Positions 16,706 through 25,714 of a stretch of DNA of 46,196 nucleotides are shown in pieces. Source of the DNA: Bacteriovoracaceae bacterium UBA1511 (GTDB lineage: Bacteria > Bdellovibrionota > Bacteriovoracia > Bacteriovoracales > Bacteriovoracaceae); the NCBI GenBank assembly GCA_002323535.1, contig DCQT01000099.1:7610-53805 (forward strand), read 5' to 3'. Position numbers and translations under genes: made by a program. Position 1 is the stretch's first letter, and every line of letters begins with the position of its first letter. The notes under the pieces are model-generated. The model searched no databases and had not been told where the DNA came from. It saw only the letters and a program-made list of their open reading frames with translations.

Positions 16706-17848
16706 TTATCTTCTTGATTCTCGAAGTAAGTCTTTTGCAATGATCAGTATCATTACCTCATTTGTGCCGGCACCAATTTCATTTAATTTATTATCTCGCA
16801 TAAACCTTTCAAGAGGAAATTCTCTAGAATAACCATAGCCCCCATGGAGCTGGATTGCATCTAGAGCAATCTTGGTAGTCATTTTTGGTAAGGCAAGTTT
16901 TACTCTCGCAGCAACTGCAGGTCCCTGTGTTCCGTTATCGTACTCTTTACATACGGAATACAAGAAGTGGCTCATCATCTCTGTCTCTGTGGACATTTCA
17001 GCGAGCATTTTTTGAATAAGTTGAAAGCTTCCTATTTCTTTACCAAACTGTTTTCGCTCGCCTGCGTATCTGACGGACTGTTCAACGCAAGCTCTGGCAA
17101 TACCAAGCGAAATTCCAGAGATAGTTATTCTCTCTATATCTAAATTTTTCATCATGTGTGAAACGCTGTCACCTTCTTCTCCGACAAGTTGTGAGGCGGG
17201 AACTTTCGCGTTATCAAAAATGAGTTCTCCTGTGGGTGATGCTCGCATACCCATTTTGTGTATTGGTTTTCCAAATTGGAAGTGACCATTTTCTTTTTCA
17301 AGAATAAAAGTAGAAAGATCTTTCTTTTCGTCGCCAGTTCTGGTGTATACATAAGCTATATCTGCATACTGGGCGTTTGTAATCCACATTTTGCTGCCGT
17401 TTATTAAGTAGTGGTCACCCTCTTTTTTTGCTCTCGTCTGAATACCAATAGCGTCTGATCCATAGTCTGGCTCTGACATTCCCATGCATCCAACCCATTC
17501 TCCTGAAATCAATTTAGGTAGGTATTTAGCTTTTTGCTCGGGGCTGGCGTTTTTATCGATATTGTTTATGCAAAGAATTGCGTGGGCTAGATAAGAGAGG
17601 GTCGAAGAAGCACAAACTTTGCCAAGCTCTTCCATAACTATTGTCGCAGCCGTAGCTCCTAGCCCTGAACCTCCATACTCTGGGTCAGCAGTGATCCCTA
17701 ATAAGCCAAGCTCACCCATTTTCTTGAAAGCTTCAAGGTTGAAAGTTTCCTCTTCGTCATGGTGCTCCGCCCTTGGCAGAAGCTCATTTTTGGCAAAATC
17801 ACGAACAACTTCTTGTAACTGTCTTTCTTCTTCTGAAAAAAACCACAT
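16706..17848 (-). CDS. Isovaleryl-CoA dehydrogenase-like enzyme
   Basis: This 380-residue acyl-CoA dehydrogenase shows the isovaleryl-CoA pattern. The C-terminal position that holds the base in most family members reads GAGTNEV with no Glu, while the helix segment LDIERI supplies a Glu where isovaleryl-CoA dehydrogenase has its base. GMSEPDYGSDA and MWITNAQ mark flavin and substrate sites. It would catalyse the third step of leucine breakdown (isovaleryl-CoA to 3-methylcrotonyl-CoA); the rest of that pathway is not in the window. AAGGAAGG precedes the ATG and overlaps a 12-base palindrome, AAGGTTAACCTT (17849-17860). It is the first gene of the minus-strand run. Confidence 0.88.
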   Translation of the reverse strand: MWFFSEEERQLQEVVRDFAKNELLPRAEHHDEEETFNLEAFKKMGELGLLGITADPEYGGSGLGATAATIVMEELGKVCASSTLSYLAHAILCINNIDKNASPEQKAKYLPKLISGEWVGCMGMSEPDYGSDAIGIQTRAKKEGDHYLINGSKMWITNAQYADIAYVYTRTGDEKKDLSTFILEKENGHFQFGKPIHKMGMRASPTGELIFDNAKVPASQLVGEEGDSVSHMMKNLDIERITISGISLGIARACVEQSVRYAGERKQFGKEIGSFQLIQKMLAEMSTETEMMSHFLYSVCKEYDNGTQGPAVAARVKLALPKMTTKIALDAIQLHGGYGYSREFPLERFMRDNKLNEIGAGTNEVMILIIAKDLLRESRR

Positions 17849-17879
17849 AAGGTTAACCTTCCTTTTAAAAAATCAATGT

Positions 17880-17908
17880 TTTATAGCAAATTCATGGGGG
17901 AAATCCAA
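17880..17908 (-). promoter_or_regulatory. Probable promoter of the acyl-CoA dehydrogenase operon
   Basis: On the minus strand, TTGGAT (17908-17903) and TATAAA (17885-17880) are 17 bases apart. TGC directly before TATAAA gives an extended -10. The start codon is about 30 bases downstream. It would drive the two dehydrogenases and perhaps the genes beyond. Confidence 0.45.
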
Positions 17909-17940
17909 ATCAAACTAATTCGAAAAAAGTATAACAATAC

Positions 17941-17969
17941 TTGGCTACAGCTAGGTTTAAGGATATCAT
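17941..17969 (+). promoter_or_regulatory. Probable promoter of the GH42-like gene
   Basis: TTGGCT (17941-17946) and TATCAT (17964-17969) have 17-base spacing. The -10 matches 5 of 6 and the -35 matches 4 of 6. The TTG start codon at 17997 lies 27 bases beyond the -10. A strong SD (AAGGAGAG) sits between. Confidence 0.45.
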
Positions 17970-17996
17970 TTTTCTATCTCATGAAGGAGAGAAAAG

Positions 17997-19688
17997 TTGT
18001 CATTGAAGACAGACAAATTAAGTCAAATCAATAACTTCAATTACTTAAATGAAGGTTTCTTCCTTTATTGGAATTTGCCTAGACATAGCTGGGAAAAGGT
18101 TATCTTAGATAATCCTTCAAAAAAATATCTAATAATTCCTATTAATTGGGCGCTTCACATCGTCAATGGAAAGGTTCACTTTGGTGATGGATCTGATGAA
18201 CTTAGCTTAGAGTATTTAATTAGACTCGGTGTGGAGCACGGGAAAAAGGTTATACTATTACTGGCCATCACCCCAAATCCTTTACTTGAAAACGGAGGTG
18301 TTCCAGCTGATGTGAACGCTGAACTCAGTCAATCCGAAATTGGTGTACCTAGATTTTTTTGTAGCGAGGATAATAAGATTATTAAGCTCAAGAGTTTTTA
18401 CTCACCAGAGGTATTCAAAGAGTTTTCACGGTTTTTAAAAGCATTTGGTAAATTTCTCTCTTATATCAACCTGCCTTATGATGTCGCCTCAACTGAATAT
18501 GTATCACTTTCAGACGATGGAATAAGTCATTCATTAATTCAAGACTTTGGTCCTGCACAAATTGATAGCTTTGAAAAATTTAGAAAACATGCTGGTGAAA
18601 ATGCTAACCCTGGTTTCCTCGAAGCGATGATCTTGGATTTATACGAAGAATGCATTCGAGAATGTTGCAAAGAGGATTATGTTGGAAGGTTGAAGGTAAG
18701 TGTTCTTGGTACTCGAGCAGAGGATTCAGTAAACAAGGTCTTCGGTGCGACTGATCCTATTGCTCAAAATAAAAGTCTAATTAATTGTTTCAAGAACAAC
18801 ATTTATCCAATATCTCCCTTTGAGATTTCAAGTGAGAATGATCTTTTAAACCGCCAGTACTTGAGTTTGATGTGCTCTAATTATATTGAAGATTGTCTTA
18901 GGACCTCTAGTCTGACTAATGATAAAGCAAATTTGACGATGATTAGTCATCTTAGTTTTTTTCATGGGAGAAGTCTTGATCAATTTGAAGTAAAAGAATT
19001 AGTATCAAAAACTCTTGATGTCGTTGATAGGGGGCTAGGGTTTTCATCTAGTTCAAAACTATTTGAATTAAACAAATTCGAAATTGACGAGGGTCTTGAT
19101 TCTGAGCTTATTTATCTAATAGGAAACAGTTTTAAGACGGAAGAAGTTAAACTTGTAAAAAAATTATTTTTTTCAGGAAACAAAATTATATTTGATCTTA
19201 AGAATTGTTCAAATGCATTTTTGGACGAACTTAGATTAAACTTCTCCTCTAGTGGTATTAAAAAGTCCAAATTAAACTTAGAAGCCGAGTTATTCATTTA
19301 TGAGCTTGGCTCATCAGTAATGATATTATTTGACTCGAGTGAATTATTCTCGAACTCTCAAGAAGTATGCCAAGAGTTTTGGAAAAAAATTATTTATGCT
19401 GCAGAGATTGATTTTCTAAAAATGTCAGGTGCAGATGAGCTTGACTACATTTGGAGAAAAAGACCTATAAAATCAAATGAGCTCAACTTTGAGGAAATTC
19501 GTAGACTTAATATATTTAATCCGCATAACGAGGAAAAAGTTGTCACTTTAGAGCCAAGTGAGCGTTTTTTTCTTTTGAAAAAGGTTGATGATCATTTAGC
19601 GACAGTAAATCGTATGACCAGCAGAGAGTTGTGTATTAGTCTCTCTCCTAAGGGGTCAGTCGGAATAGAATTCGGAGTAGTTGAATGA
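17997..19688 (+). CDS. GH42-like (clan GH-A) protein, activity uncertain
   Basis: The first 330 of 563 residues read like a beta-galactosidase-type TIM barrel: PINWALHIVNGKVHF, a helix, then KKVILLLAITPNP, and later a strand with TEYVSLSDDG that could hold an acid/base Glu. Residues about 370-470 (IYLIGNSFKTEEV, then FFSGNKIIFDL) resemble the GH42 trimerisation domain. I could not place the second catalytic Glu, so it may bind rather than cut sugar. No signal peptide is seen, so it should be cytoplasmic. The start is TTG with AAGGAGAG upstream. It overlaps the next gene by ATGA. The family assignment is by pattern only. Confidence 0.55.
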   Translation: MSLKTDKLSQINNFNYLNEGFFLYWNLPRHSWEKVILDNPSKKYLIIPINWALHIVNGKVHFGDGSDELSLEYLIRLGVEHGKKVILLLAITPNPLLENGGVPADVNAELSQSEIGVPRFFCSEDNKIIKLKSFYSPEVFKEFSRFLKAFGKFLSYINLPYDVASTEYVSLSDDGISHSLIQDFGPAQIDSFEKFRKHAGENANPGFLEAMILDLYEECIRECCKEDYVGRLKVSVLGTRAEDSVNKVFGATDPIAQNKSLINCFKNNIYPISPFEISSENDLLNRQYLSLMCSNYIEDCLRTSSLTNDKANLTMISHLSFFHGRSLDQFEVKELVSKTLDVVDRGLGFSSSSKLFELNKFEIDEGLDSELIYLIGNSFKTEEVKLVKKLFFSGNKIIFDLKNCSNAFLDELRLNFSSSGIKKSKLNLEAELFIYELGSSVMILFDSSELFSNSQEVCQEFWKKIIYAAEIDFLKMSGADELDYIWRKRPIKSNELNFEEIRRLNIFNPHNEEKVVTLEPSERFFLLKKVDDHLATVNRMTSRELCISLSPKGSVGIEFGVVE

Positions 19689-20125
19689 TTTTTTCTGATG
19701 ATCTAGTTGTAATTTTTAATCAAAATACCAAGAGTAAAACAGATGTTGATTATGGTGTTCCACAAGCCCCACTGCTAACTTACGTTCTAGGAGCATGGTT
19801 TAAGGGTAAAAATATCACAGAAAATATATTTTCAGACAAATATGAAGCTCTTTTTGGTTTAAAGATAAGCCGGGCCAATGACTTTTACGGGCCATTTAAC
19901 TCACAGGAAGAACTTCAAAAATTTACTTATCTTCTTGCCGAGGAAATAAAGGCTAAAGAAGTCAACTTATTGCCCTTGGATGTGTTCTCCAGAGTTGTAC
20001 TCGAATCAACTTCACTAGAGCAGTTAAAAAATAGTATAAAAGACTCCTCAGATATTATAGAAAACATAGAAATGGAGAGTGCCCCATCGAGCTTACTCGA
20101 CAAACTGCTTAGTAAAAACAGGTAG
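19685..20125 (+). CDS. Conserved hypothetical protein coupled to the GH42-like gene
   Basis: This 146-residue protein is soluble, acidic towards the end, and has no signal peptide or motif I recognise. The ATG shares four bases (ATGA) with the stop of the GH42-like gene, a hallmark of translational coupling, so the two products probably act together. The central part is predicted alpha/beta (PQAPLLTYVLGAWFKG), and the last 50 residues look helical. Its function is unknown. Confidence 0.7.
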   Translation: MIFSDDLVVIFNQNTKSKTDVDYGVPQAPLLTYVLGAWFKGKNITENIFSDKYEALFGLKISRANDFYGPFNSQEELQKFTYLLAEEIKAKEVNLLPLDVFSRVVLESTSLEQLKNSIKDSSDIIENIEMESAPSSLLDKLLSKNR

Positions 20126-20152
20126 TTATATTTAATATAATTTACAAATCCG

Positions 20153-20181
20153 TTGACTCTACTTCCCATTTACCGTAGTTT
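20153..20181 (+). promoter_or_regulatory. Possible rlmN promoter
   Basis: TTGACT (20153-20158; 5 of 6) and TAGTTT (20176-20181; 3 of 6) have 17-base spacing, 22 bases before the start. The -35 is good and the -10 weak. Confidence 0.35.
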
Positions 20182-20203
20182 GCACCGATAATTTAAACGG
20201 ACC

Positions 20204-21265
20204 TTGTCATTGGAAAAACCCTTATTTTACTCATTAACGCTTTCAGACTTGAAGACTGTTCTAGAGAATAACGGTTTCAAGCCTTTTCAGGCTAAACAGC
20301 TTTTCCATTGGGTTTATCAAAAGCGAGAAATCAATCTCGAAGAGTGGCAAAACATATCAAAATCTCTAAAACAGTTCATTGTCTCTAAATTTAGTTTTCA
20401 GTTGCCTGAGGTAATTTGGTCAGGTGTATCAAAAGATGGCACAGTTAAATTTCTAGTAAAGTTTCAAGACAAAAATACTGTCGAAACAGTCGCTATTCCG
20501 GCAAAAGACAGACTTACCCTATGTGTCTCTTCTCAAGTTGGTTGTGCCATTGGTTGTACTTTTTGTCATACTGGAACGATGGGCTTAACAAGGCACTTAA
20601 CACCTGGAGAGGTCGTTGGGCAGTACCTCGCCGCAAATAAGTGGTTATCCGAAAACAAGGAGGGGTCCCGAATAACTAATATTGTTTATATGGGACAAGG
20701 AGAGCCACTTCATAACTTTGAGAACATGAAAAAAGCGACGGAGATTTTTCTAGAGGATCAGGGTTTGGGCCTAGGACAAAGAAGAATTACTTTATCTACT
20801 TCAGGAATGATTCCTCAAATCAAAAAACTCGGCGACTTTCCACCTGTTAATATCGCTATATCCTTACATGCTGCCCATAACAATATCAGGTCAGAGCTCA
20901 TGCCAATCAATAAGGTTTATGATTTAGAGAGGTTACTTGAGGCAATAAAGCAAATACCGTTAAAGGCTCATCGTTGGATTACTTATGAGTATCTCTTAAT
21001 AAAAGACTTAAACGATCGCCAAGAAGATATAGATGCTTTAGTGAGGCTTCTTCATAAAAAAACATCAAAAATTAACTTGATACCCTTTAATGAATACCCT
21101 CAATCAACATTTAAACAACCTTCGAAAGAAAAAATATTATGGTTTAATGGTGAACTTAATAGGCGAGGTTTAGTTACGACGATCAGGACCACGAAGGGAT
21201 CCGACATTCTTGCAGCTTGCGGGCAATTAAAGAGTATGGAGGATCAGTTAAATCTTTGGAATTAG
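20204..21265 (+). CDS. rlmN: Dual-specificity 23S rRNA/tRNA adenine-C2 methyltransferase
   Basis: RlmN is a radical-SAM enzyme that methylates C2 of A2503 in 23S rRNA and A37 of some tRNAs. The CxxxCxxC cluster motif is C114-C118-C121. The methyl-carrying cysteine is in the C-terminal ILAACGQL, and ETVAIP precedes the cluster. MGQGEPLHNF and STSGMIP are also typical. Length (353) is normal. The start is a TTG (20204), or the in-frame TTG at 20210; no ATG fits and the SD is weak. It ends 4 bases into the convergent small gene. Confidence 0.95.
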   Translation: MSLEKPLFYSLTLSDLKTVLENNGFKPFQAKQLFHWVYQKREINLEEWQNISKSLKQFIVSKFSFQLPEVIWSGVSKDGTVKFLVKFQDKNTVETVAIPAKDRLTLCVSSQVGCAIGCTFCHTGTMGLTRHLTPGEVVGQYLAANKWLSENKEGSRITNIVYMGQGEPLHNFENMKKATEIFLEDQGLGLGQRRITLSTSGMIPQIKKLGDFPPVNIAISLHAAHNNIRSELMPINKVYDLERLLEAIKQIPLKAHRWITYEYLLIKDLNDRQEDIDALVRLLHKKTSKINLIPFNEYPQSTFKQPSKEKILWFNGELNRRGLVTTIRTTKGSDILAACGQLKSMEDQLNLWN

Positions 21266-21528
21266 TACTGACTTTCTCTTTTTTCAATTATTTGCTGAAT
21301 TTTCCAATGAACTGCTTCCTGTCTCTTTTTTTCCATGGATGATGGCTTTCTTGCTTTAGGCTCATCATCATCTGATTTTGAAACAGAACTTTCCTTGTCG
21401 AATTCAATTTCCTTAGAGTCTACTACTTCTCTTTTCTCTAACTGGAATGTTTTCTCTTGTACGGTATCGTAAGCAAAAGAAAGGCTTTGAAATAGACATA
21501 AAATTAGAAGAAGATAAATATTTTTCAT
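21262..21528 (-). CDS. Small secreted charged protein
   Basis: The 88 residues begin with a standard signal peptide (hydrophobic run ending in SLSFA before YDTV). The mature 68 residues are highly charged, with an acidic DDDEP segment followed by a Lys/Arg/Gln-rich helix. No cysteine remains after the signal and no domain is recognised. It is expected in the periplasm. AGAGG lies about nine bases upstream of the ATG. It is convergent with rlmN, overlapping by 4 bases. Confidence 0.65.
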   Translation of the reverse strand: MKNIYLLLILCLFQSLSFAYDTVQEKTFQLEKREVVDSKEIEFDKESSVSKSDDDEPKARKPSSMEKKRQEAVHWKIQQIIEKRESQY

Positions 21529-21570
21529 AAATAGAACCTCTGTTTTGTTATCAACATTGGACTCCTCGGT

Positions 21571-21591
21571 TTTTTAATTTAAAATTAAAAA
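21571..21591. promoter_or_regulatory. AT-only palindrome in the divergent sppA promoter region
   Basis: TTTTTAATTT, one central A, then AAATTAAAAA form a perfect inverted repeat in the 120-base gap between two divergent genes. It overlaps a plausible -10 (TAAAAT, 21580-21585) placed 17 bases after TTGGAC (21557-21562), reading towards sppA. It could be an operator or simply an AT-rich promoter element. Confidence 0.4.
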
Positions 21592-21648
21592 TGTTTAATA
21601 AGGTGGGTTATATTTTGCCCATCTACTACTGAGCTCAGGAGTCGGTTG

Positions 21649-22554
21649 ATGGCAAATAATTCTACTAAAATCATATTGGGGATATTTGGAATGATGTTTC
21701 TAATGTTTCTAACGGCAGTTATTTTTTTAATTTTTTCATTTAAAATTAATAAAAATGAAATAAGTGGCCTTGAGAAAAAGAAGTCCCCCATCGCTGTAAT
21801 AGAAATTAATGGCCCAATTATGAAGTCTAAAAAAACGATTAAACTTCTTCATGAAGCAGAAAAAAAGAGTAAATACAAAGCCATTATTGTTAGAATAGAC
21901 AGCCCTGGGGGTGCAGTAGGCCCAACTCAAGAAATTTTTGATGAAATTGTAAGGATAGATAAGGAGATTCCAGTTTATGCATCATTCGGTTCAGTTGCTG
22001 CCTCAGGAGGTTACTATATAGGGGCTGCGGCGAGAAAAATTTATGCAAATAGAGGCACTATTACGGGAAGTATTGGAGTAATAATGCAGTTTATGGACTT
22101 ATCAGAGCTGTTCAAGCTCTCAAAAGTAAGACCAGAAGTTGTAAAGTCCGGAGAGTTCAAAGATCTGGGAAATCCTTCAAGAAAAATGAGAAAAAAAGAG
22201 CGCGATCTTCTTGAAGCAAGTGTTCTAAAAGTTCACGAGCAATTTCGTCAAGATATTGTTAGCAGAAGAGGGGAGAAGATAAAAGGAAGTCTTGTTGAGT
22301 TAACCCAAGGTCAGATATTTTCTGGGCAGGAGGCATTAGAGCAAGGGCTAGTGGATGGGCTGGGGGGCTTATACGCTGTGGCGAGAGAGATTCATGAGGA
22401 GCTTAAACTTGAGGGAGATTTTAGAGAGATCACGTTTATCAAAAAACCTAAAAAGTCGAAATTAATGAATATACTAGATCAATTGGAAGAGCCTGAGGCA
22501 TTGCTGAAAAAGGTTCTGTTAACCCTCGATTCACCAGTGCTAATGTTTAAATAA
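21649..22554 (+). CDS. sppA: Signal peptide peptidase SppA (S49)
   Basis: SppA cleaves leftover signal peptides in the inner membrane. One N-terminal membrane helix (about residues 10-32) precedes a single S49 domain. RIDSPGG and the SVAASGGYYIG segment, with the nucleophile Ser, are present, followed by GTITGSIGVI. At 301 residues this is the short, one-domain form. I chose the ATG at 21649, with AGGAG seven bases upstream, over the TTG just before it. The lapB ATG follows the stop codon without a gap, so the two are translated together. Confidence 0.93.
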   Translation: MANNSTKIILGIFGMMFLMFLTAVIFLIFSFKINKNEISGLEKKKSPIAVIEINGPIMKSKKTIKLLHEAEKKSKYKAIIVRIDSPGGAVGPTQEIFDEIVRIDKEIPVYASFGSVAASGGYYIGAAARKIYANRGTITGSIGVIMQFMDLSELFKLSKVRPEVVKSGEFKDLGNPSRKMRKKERDLLEASVLKVHEQFRQDIVSRRGEKIKGSLVELTQGQIFSGQEALEQGLVDGLGGLYAVAREIHEELKLEGDFREITFIKKPKKSKLMNILDQLEEPEALLKKVLLTLDSPVLMFK

Positions 22555-23796
22555 ATGGAAAGTATTCTTATAGCTTTTTTAAAAAATAACCTTCTTTCAA
22601 TATCCGTATTTTTGGTAACGGTCACGTTAATAGTTTACTTGATAAAGGATCAAAATTCGTCAAGAAAGCTCTCCAAAAGATACAGAGAGTCTATCTACGA
22701 GGCACAAACAAGAATTTATTTAAATGCAACAAAGCACTTACTATCAGGAGATCGAGAACAAGCTATTCAAGAGTTCTTGGCCGCAGTAGAGGTAAGTAAA
22801 GAAGCACTTGACGCGTATTTTGCTCTCGGGGAGTTGTTTCGGTCAAATGGAGAAATAGATAAAGCCATAACTGTTCATCAATCAATAATCGCGAGAGAAA
22901 ATCTTGAGGAGCAAGTTAGAATCAAAGCTTTGAAAGAGCTCGCACTTGACTATGATCAAGGCGGATTTGTTGATAAGGCTGTTGATTCTTATAAAGACTT
23001 ACTAAAAATAAATAAAGAAGACGAAGATGTTGTAACAGCTCTTTGCTTAATTTTTGAAGCAACAGAGGATTGGGATGAAGCGATAAAGTATAGAACATTA
23101 TTATCAAAGATAAACAATAAGTCTCAGGACACAATAATCTCTCATATTGTGGTTCAAAAAGGTTTAGCCTCTTTGAGCCATGGTGATAAAGCGAAGTCAA
23201 TAGAGTGCCTAGACCAGGCTTTGTCCTACGCTCCTTCATTATCTGTAAAATTATTCAGAGTGATATTAACAATAGTGGATAGAGATATTGATTTAGCAAA
23301 GTCACTTCTCAATGAGTTTGTCCTAGAACATCCGAATAAGTCTAGGATGGTTCTAACCGTTTTTAATGCAATTTCTGATCTTGAAAATAAATATGAAGGT
23401 TTAGACTTAGTGCTTAAGGAAGTTAAAAATTACTTTCTAACAACCTTTAAGGACAAAAATATAGAAGATACGGATTATAAGTTTTTTAAATTATCAATTA
23501 TTGAAGATGGTGATAATTCATTGAGCGAGAAGATCTTTGTTTTGGAGAGTATATTTAATTCTCAAGTTGAAAACAGAGTGAAAAATGCAGTCACTATTGA
23601 ATTAAGTAGACTTTATTTAATTAATGGTGATCACAAGAAAGCGCTCGCAGTTCTCAATGGGTATCAAAAGACAAGCACGGAAAATTTGTTTCAAAATCAA
23701 TGTGGAACTTGTGGTTATGAGTCTAACCATTTTTTTTGGAGATGTCCTCAGTGCCACTCTTGGGAATCAATTAATTTTAAGGAGGTGGTTCTTTGA
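22555..23796 (+). CDS. lapB: LapB-like TPR protein with rubredoxin-type metal site
   Basis: This 413-residue protein has one N-terminal membrane helix (about 7-30), a series of TPR repeats (about 45-370), and a C-terminal zinc/iron knuckle with C383-C386 and C397-C400 set around GYE and W residues. This order is that of LapB (YciM) of E. coli, which controls LpxC degradation and so LPS synthesis. The last cysteine block ends with HSWESI, as in LapB. The start directly abuts the sppA stop and has no good SD, so translation should depend on coupling. Confidence 0.85.
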   Translation: MESILIAFLKNNLLSISVFLVTVTLIVYLIKDQNSSRKLSKRYRESIYEAQTRIYLNATKHLLSGDREQAIQEFLAAVEVSKEALDAYFALGELFRSNGEIDKAITVHQSIIARENLEEQVRIKALKELALDYDQGGFVDKAVDSYKDLLKINKEDEDVVTALCLIFEATEDWDEAIKYRTLLSKINNKSQDTIISHIVVQKGLASLSHGDKAKSIECLDQALSYAPSLSVKLFRVILTIVDRDIDLAKSLLNEFVLEHPNKSRMVLTVFNAISDLENKYEGLDLVLKEVKNYFLTTFKDKNIEDTDYKFFKLSIIEDGDNSLSEKIFVLESIFNSQVENRVKNAVTIELSRLYLINGDHKKALAVLNGYQKTSTENLFQNQCGTCGYESNHFFWRCPQCHSWESINFKEVVL

Positions 23797-24155
23797 AAAT
23801 ATTAGTGCTTGTAATTTTACTTTTCTCCAAAGCTAGTTTCTCTAAGGTTTCTTATTCGAAAGCTCCATTTTTAACAATTCGTAAGTTTTCTGACATAGAC
23901 TCTACTCCGGTCACTACAATTACCTGTAGAGCGAAAATAAAAGTTCTTGAAAAATTAAAGAACTCTTGGTTTAGGGTAAAGTCTGGTGGAAGAGAGGGGT
24001 TTGTATTATCTCGATTACTTACTCAAAAAAATGATGATTGCATGTCAAAAAGAAAAAGATTTCTATTAAATTCAATAAGTCTAAGTGCTGATGAAATTTA
24101 CCTTTGGGCTAAACTTGGAGAGCATTTTATCGAAGGAGAGGTTAATGACTTTTAA
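23793..24155 (+). CDS. Secreted SH3-type domain protein
   Basis: A signal peptide (about 1-17) is followed by a bacterial SH3 fold (about 20-80; TIRKFSDIDSTPV, then KVLEKLKNSWFRVKS and GFVLSRLL), then a 35-residue tail. Bacterial SH3 domains often bind peptidoglycan. The start is TTG with a very strong SD (AAGGAGG) seven bases away, overlapping the lapB stop. It in turn overlaps the next gene by 11 bases. At 120 residues it is probably a small periplasmic accessory. Confidence 0.75.
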   Translation: MKILVLVILLFSKASFSKVSYSKAPFLTIRKFSDIDSTPVTTITCRAKIKVLEKLKNSWFRVKSGGREGFVLSRLLTQKNDDCMSKRKRFLLNSISLSADEIYLWAKLGEHFIEGEVNDF

Positions 24156-24969
24156 AAATATAGTATTACGCCTTCTTTTTTTTATTAGTCTCTTCTCTGA
24201 TGCTTACGCGGATAAAAACCCTCTAAAAGACATACTGAAAAACGATATGGTTGGTGAAAGTACTTCAAAGAAAAAAAAATCATTGGTTAAAAAAAACTCA
24301 AATAGAACAACCATCAATGGAATGATTGATCAAAGAGAGTTAGATCATTTTGTAAAAAAACTGTGGTTAATTAGAAATAATCCTGTTCTTAAATGGGATA
24401 AAAAGCTTCCTGATTATGGCTTAGAAGATGCCGTTGAAAAAGTATTTAAAACTTATGGGACTAAAAACTTTAGCTATAAAATATTGTTTATTAATTCAAA
24501 TACAATAACCCATCATATGATAAAGTTGGATGATCAAGATTTCATTTTTATCATAAGTAAAATATTTGCAGAGCAATTAGACTTAACTAAACAAGAGATA
24601 GCTGTTTTATTACTCGAATCTTTTATCAGAGCTAATAGTGAAAAGCATAGTAAACAAACAATCCAGGATTTTAAATTTAACAAAGATAAAGATTTAAAAA
24701 AGAGCTTGAATGATTATGTCGAAAAGAGAATAGAAAAGATAGATTTTGAAATTTTTAATTTTCAAAGTAATTTTGCTATTGAGGAAAAAGTTATTAAGAG
24801 GCTCTTTAATGGATTATCCTCAAATAAAGGTTATCTAAAAACTTATAAAAAGCTTATGACTAAAGTTGATAACTTATTAAAATCTGACATCAGGTTTAAG
24901 TTTTTTGCTTCGAGATATCCAGCTCCTGAGATAAAGATAAATTGGTTGGATGGTATGAATGTTAAGTAG
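24145..24969 (+). CDS. Degenerate M48-like periplasmic protein
   Basis: I start this at 24145, where AGGAG lies six bases upstream and a signal peptide (LRLLFFISLFSDAYA) follows; the product is 274 residues. The layout matches M48 metallopeptidases (BepA/LoiP type): a strand-rich lead-in, then DFIFIISKIFAEQLDLTKQE, the active helix, and a late FASRYPAPEIK like the family's STHPPxxxR ending. The HExxH site reads L157-E158-S-F-I161, so both zinc histidines are gone. It is thus probably a binding protein or chaperone, not a protease. The fold call is by eye. Confidence 0.6.
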   Translation: MTFKNIVLRLLFFISLFSDAYADKNPLKDILKNDMVGESTSKKKKSLVKKNSNRTTINGMIDQRELDHFVKKLWLIRNNPVLKWDKKLPDYGLEDAVEKVFKTYGTKNFSYKILFINSNTITHHMIKLDDQDFIFIISKIFAEQLDLTKQEIAVLLLESFIRANSEKHSKQTIQDFKFNKDKDLKKSLNDYVEKRIEKIDFEIFNFQSNFAIEEKVIKRLFNGLSSNKGYLKTYKKLMTKVDNLLKSDIRFKFFASRYPAPEIKINWLDGMNVK

Positions 24970-25705
24970 TTTTTATGCCTCCTTACTCTATGCGGTTGGT
25001 TATAGATTCTTTTTTGGATTGTTTGTTCTTTGTTTAAGTTCTGTTTGTCTGGGTATTCATTTTTACTTAGGGAATTCTTTTTCAGTAATCCAAGACTGGT
25101 TTGAATTTTATCTTGTAGAACTCCTGGCAATTTCTACAGTAATAATGTTTTTCTTACGGAATTATTTAACACCTTCAAATCAAAAAGGGAGAAAAGTTAC
25201 CGCTGTAAATAAAAGAGACTCTCTTCTTCTGGTGAATTATTTTATTATCTTTTTCTTTATATTAATAAACCAAAACCCTGATTTTTCCTACGATTCCTTG
25301 AGGTATTCATTATTTTTAACAATTTTTGTAACTTTTGATTTTCTTAATTCAGACAGTGGGTTTAGAGAGAAAATTCTTAGTTTTAGGTTAAGACTAACTT
25401 TCTATGCAACTCACTTAATCTTAAGTTATTTCTCCTTTTATATTTTTTTCGGAACCTCTTATAAGTTCTCATACCTATTTTTACTCTTCTTATTAGGTTT
25501 TTTTTGCTCTAACGAGATTTTAAATTGGAATGGCACAAGGCTAGTTAAATTCTATGCGCCAATTGTATTTTTCTTTAATCTGAGTCTTGGGGGGAATATC
25601 TTCTTTCCTGTTGAAAGCACCACAATAATCTTTTTCGCTCTTCTCTTTTTTGGGTTTAATTTGGTAACATTTCAATGGCACAAGGTTTTTTTTAGAAATT
25701 TTTAA
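24959..25705 (+). CDS. Polytopic inner-membrane protein of unknown family
   Basis: The 248 residues contain about seven or eight hydrophobic segments with short loops and few charges; they are Phe-, Leu- and Tyr-rich. No motif is recognised. The ATG lies within the last codons of the M48-like gene (11-base overlap) and the tolQ ATG is nine bases after the stop, so it sits inside the envelope operon. It may help anchor or energise the upstream periplasmic proteins, but nothing in its sequence shows this. Confidence 0.7.
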   Translation: MLSSFYASLLYAVGYRFFFGLFVLCLSSVCLGIHFYLGNSFSVIQDWFEFYLVELLAISTVIMFFLRNYLTPSNQKGRKVTAVNKRDSLLLVNYFIIFFFILINQNPDFSYDSLRYSLFLTIFVTFDFLNSDSGFREKILSFRLRLTFYATHLILSYFSFYIFFGTSYKFSYLFLLFLLGFFCSNEILNWNGTRLVKFYAPIVFFFNLSLGGNIFFPVESTTIIFFALLFFGFNLVTFQWHKVFFRNF

Positions 25706-25714
25706 GGTGGATAT

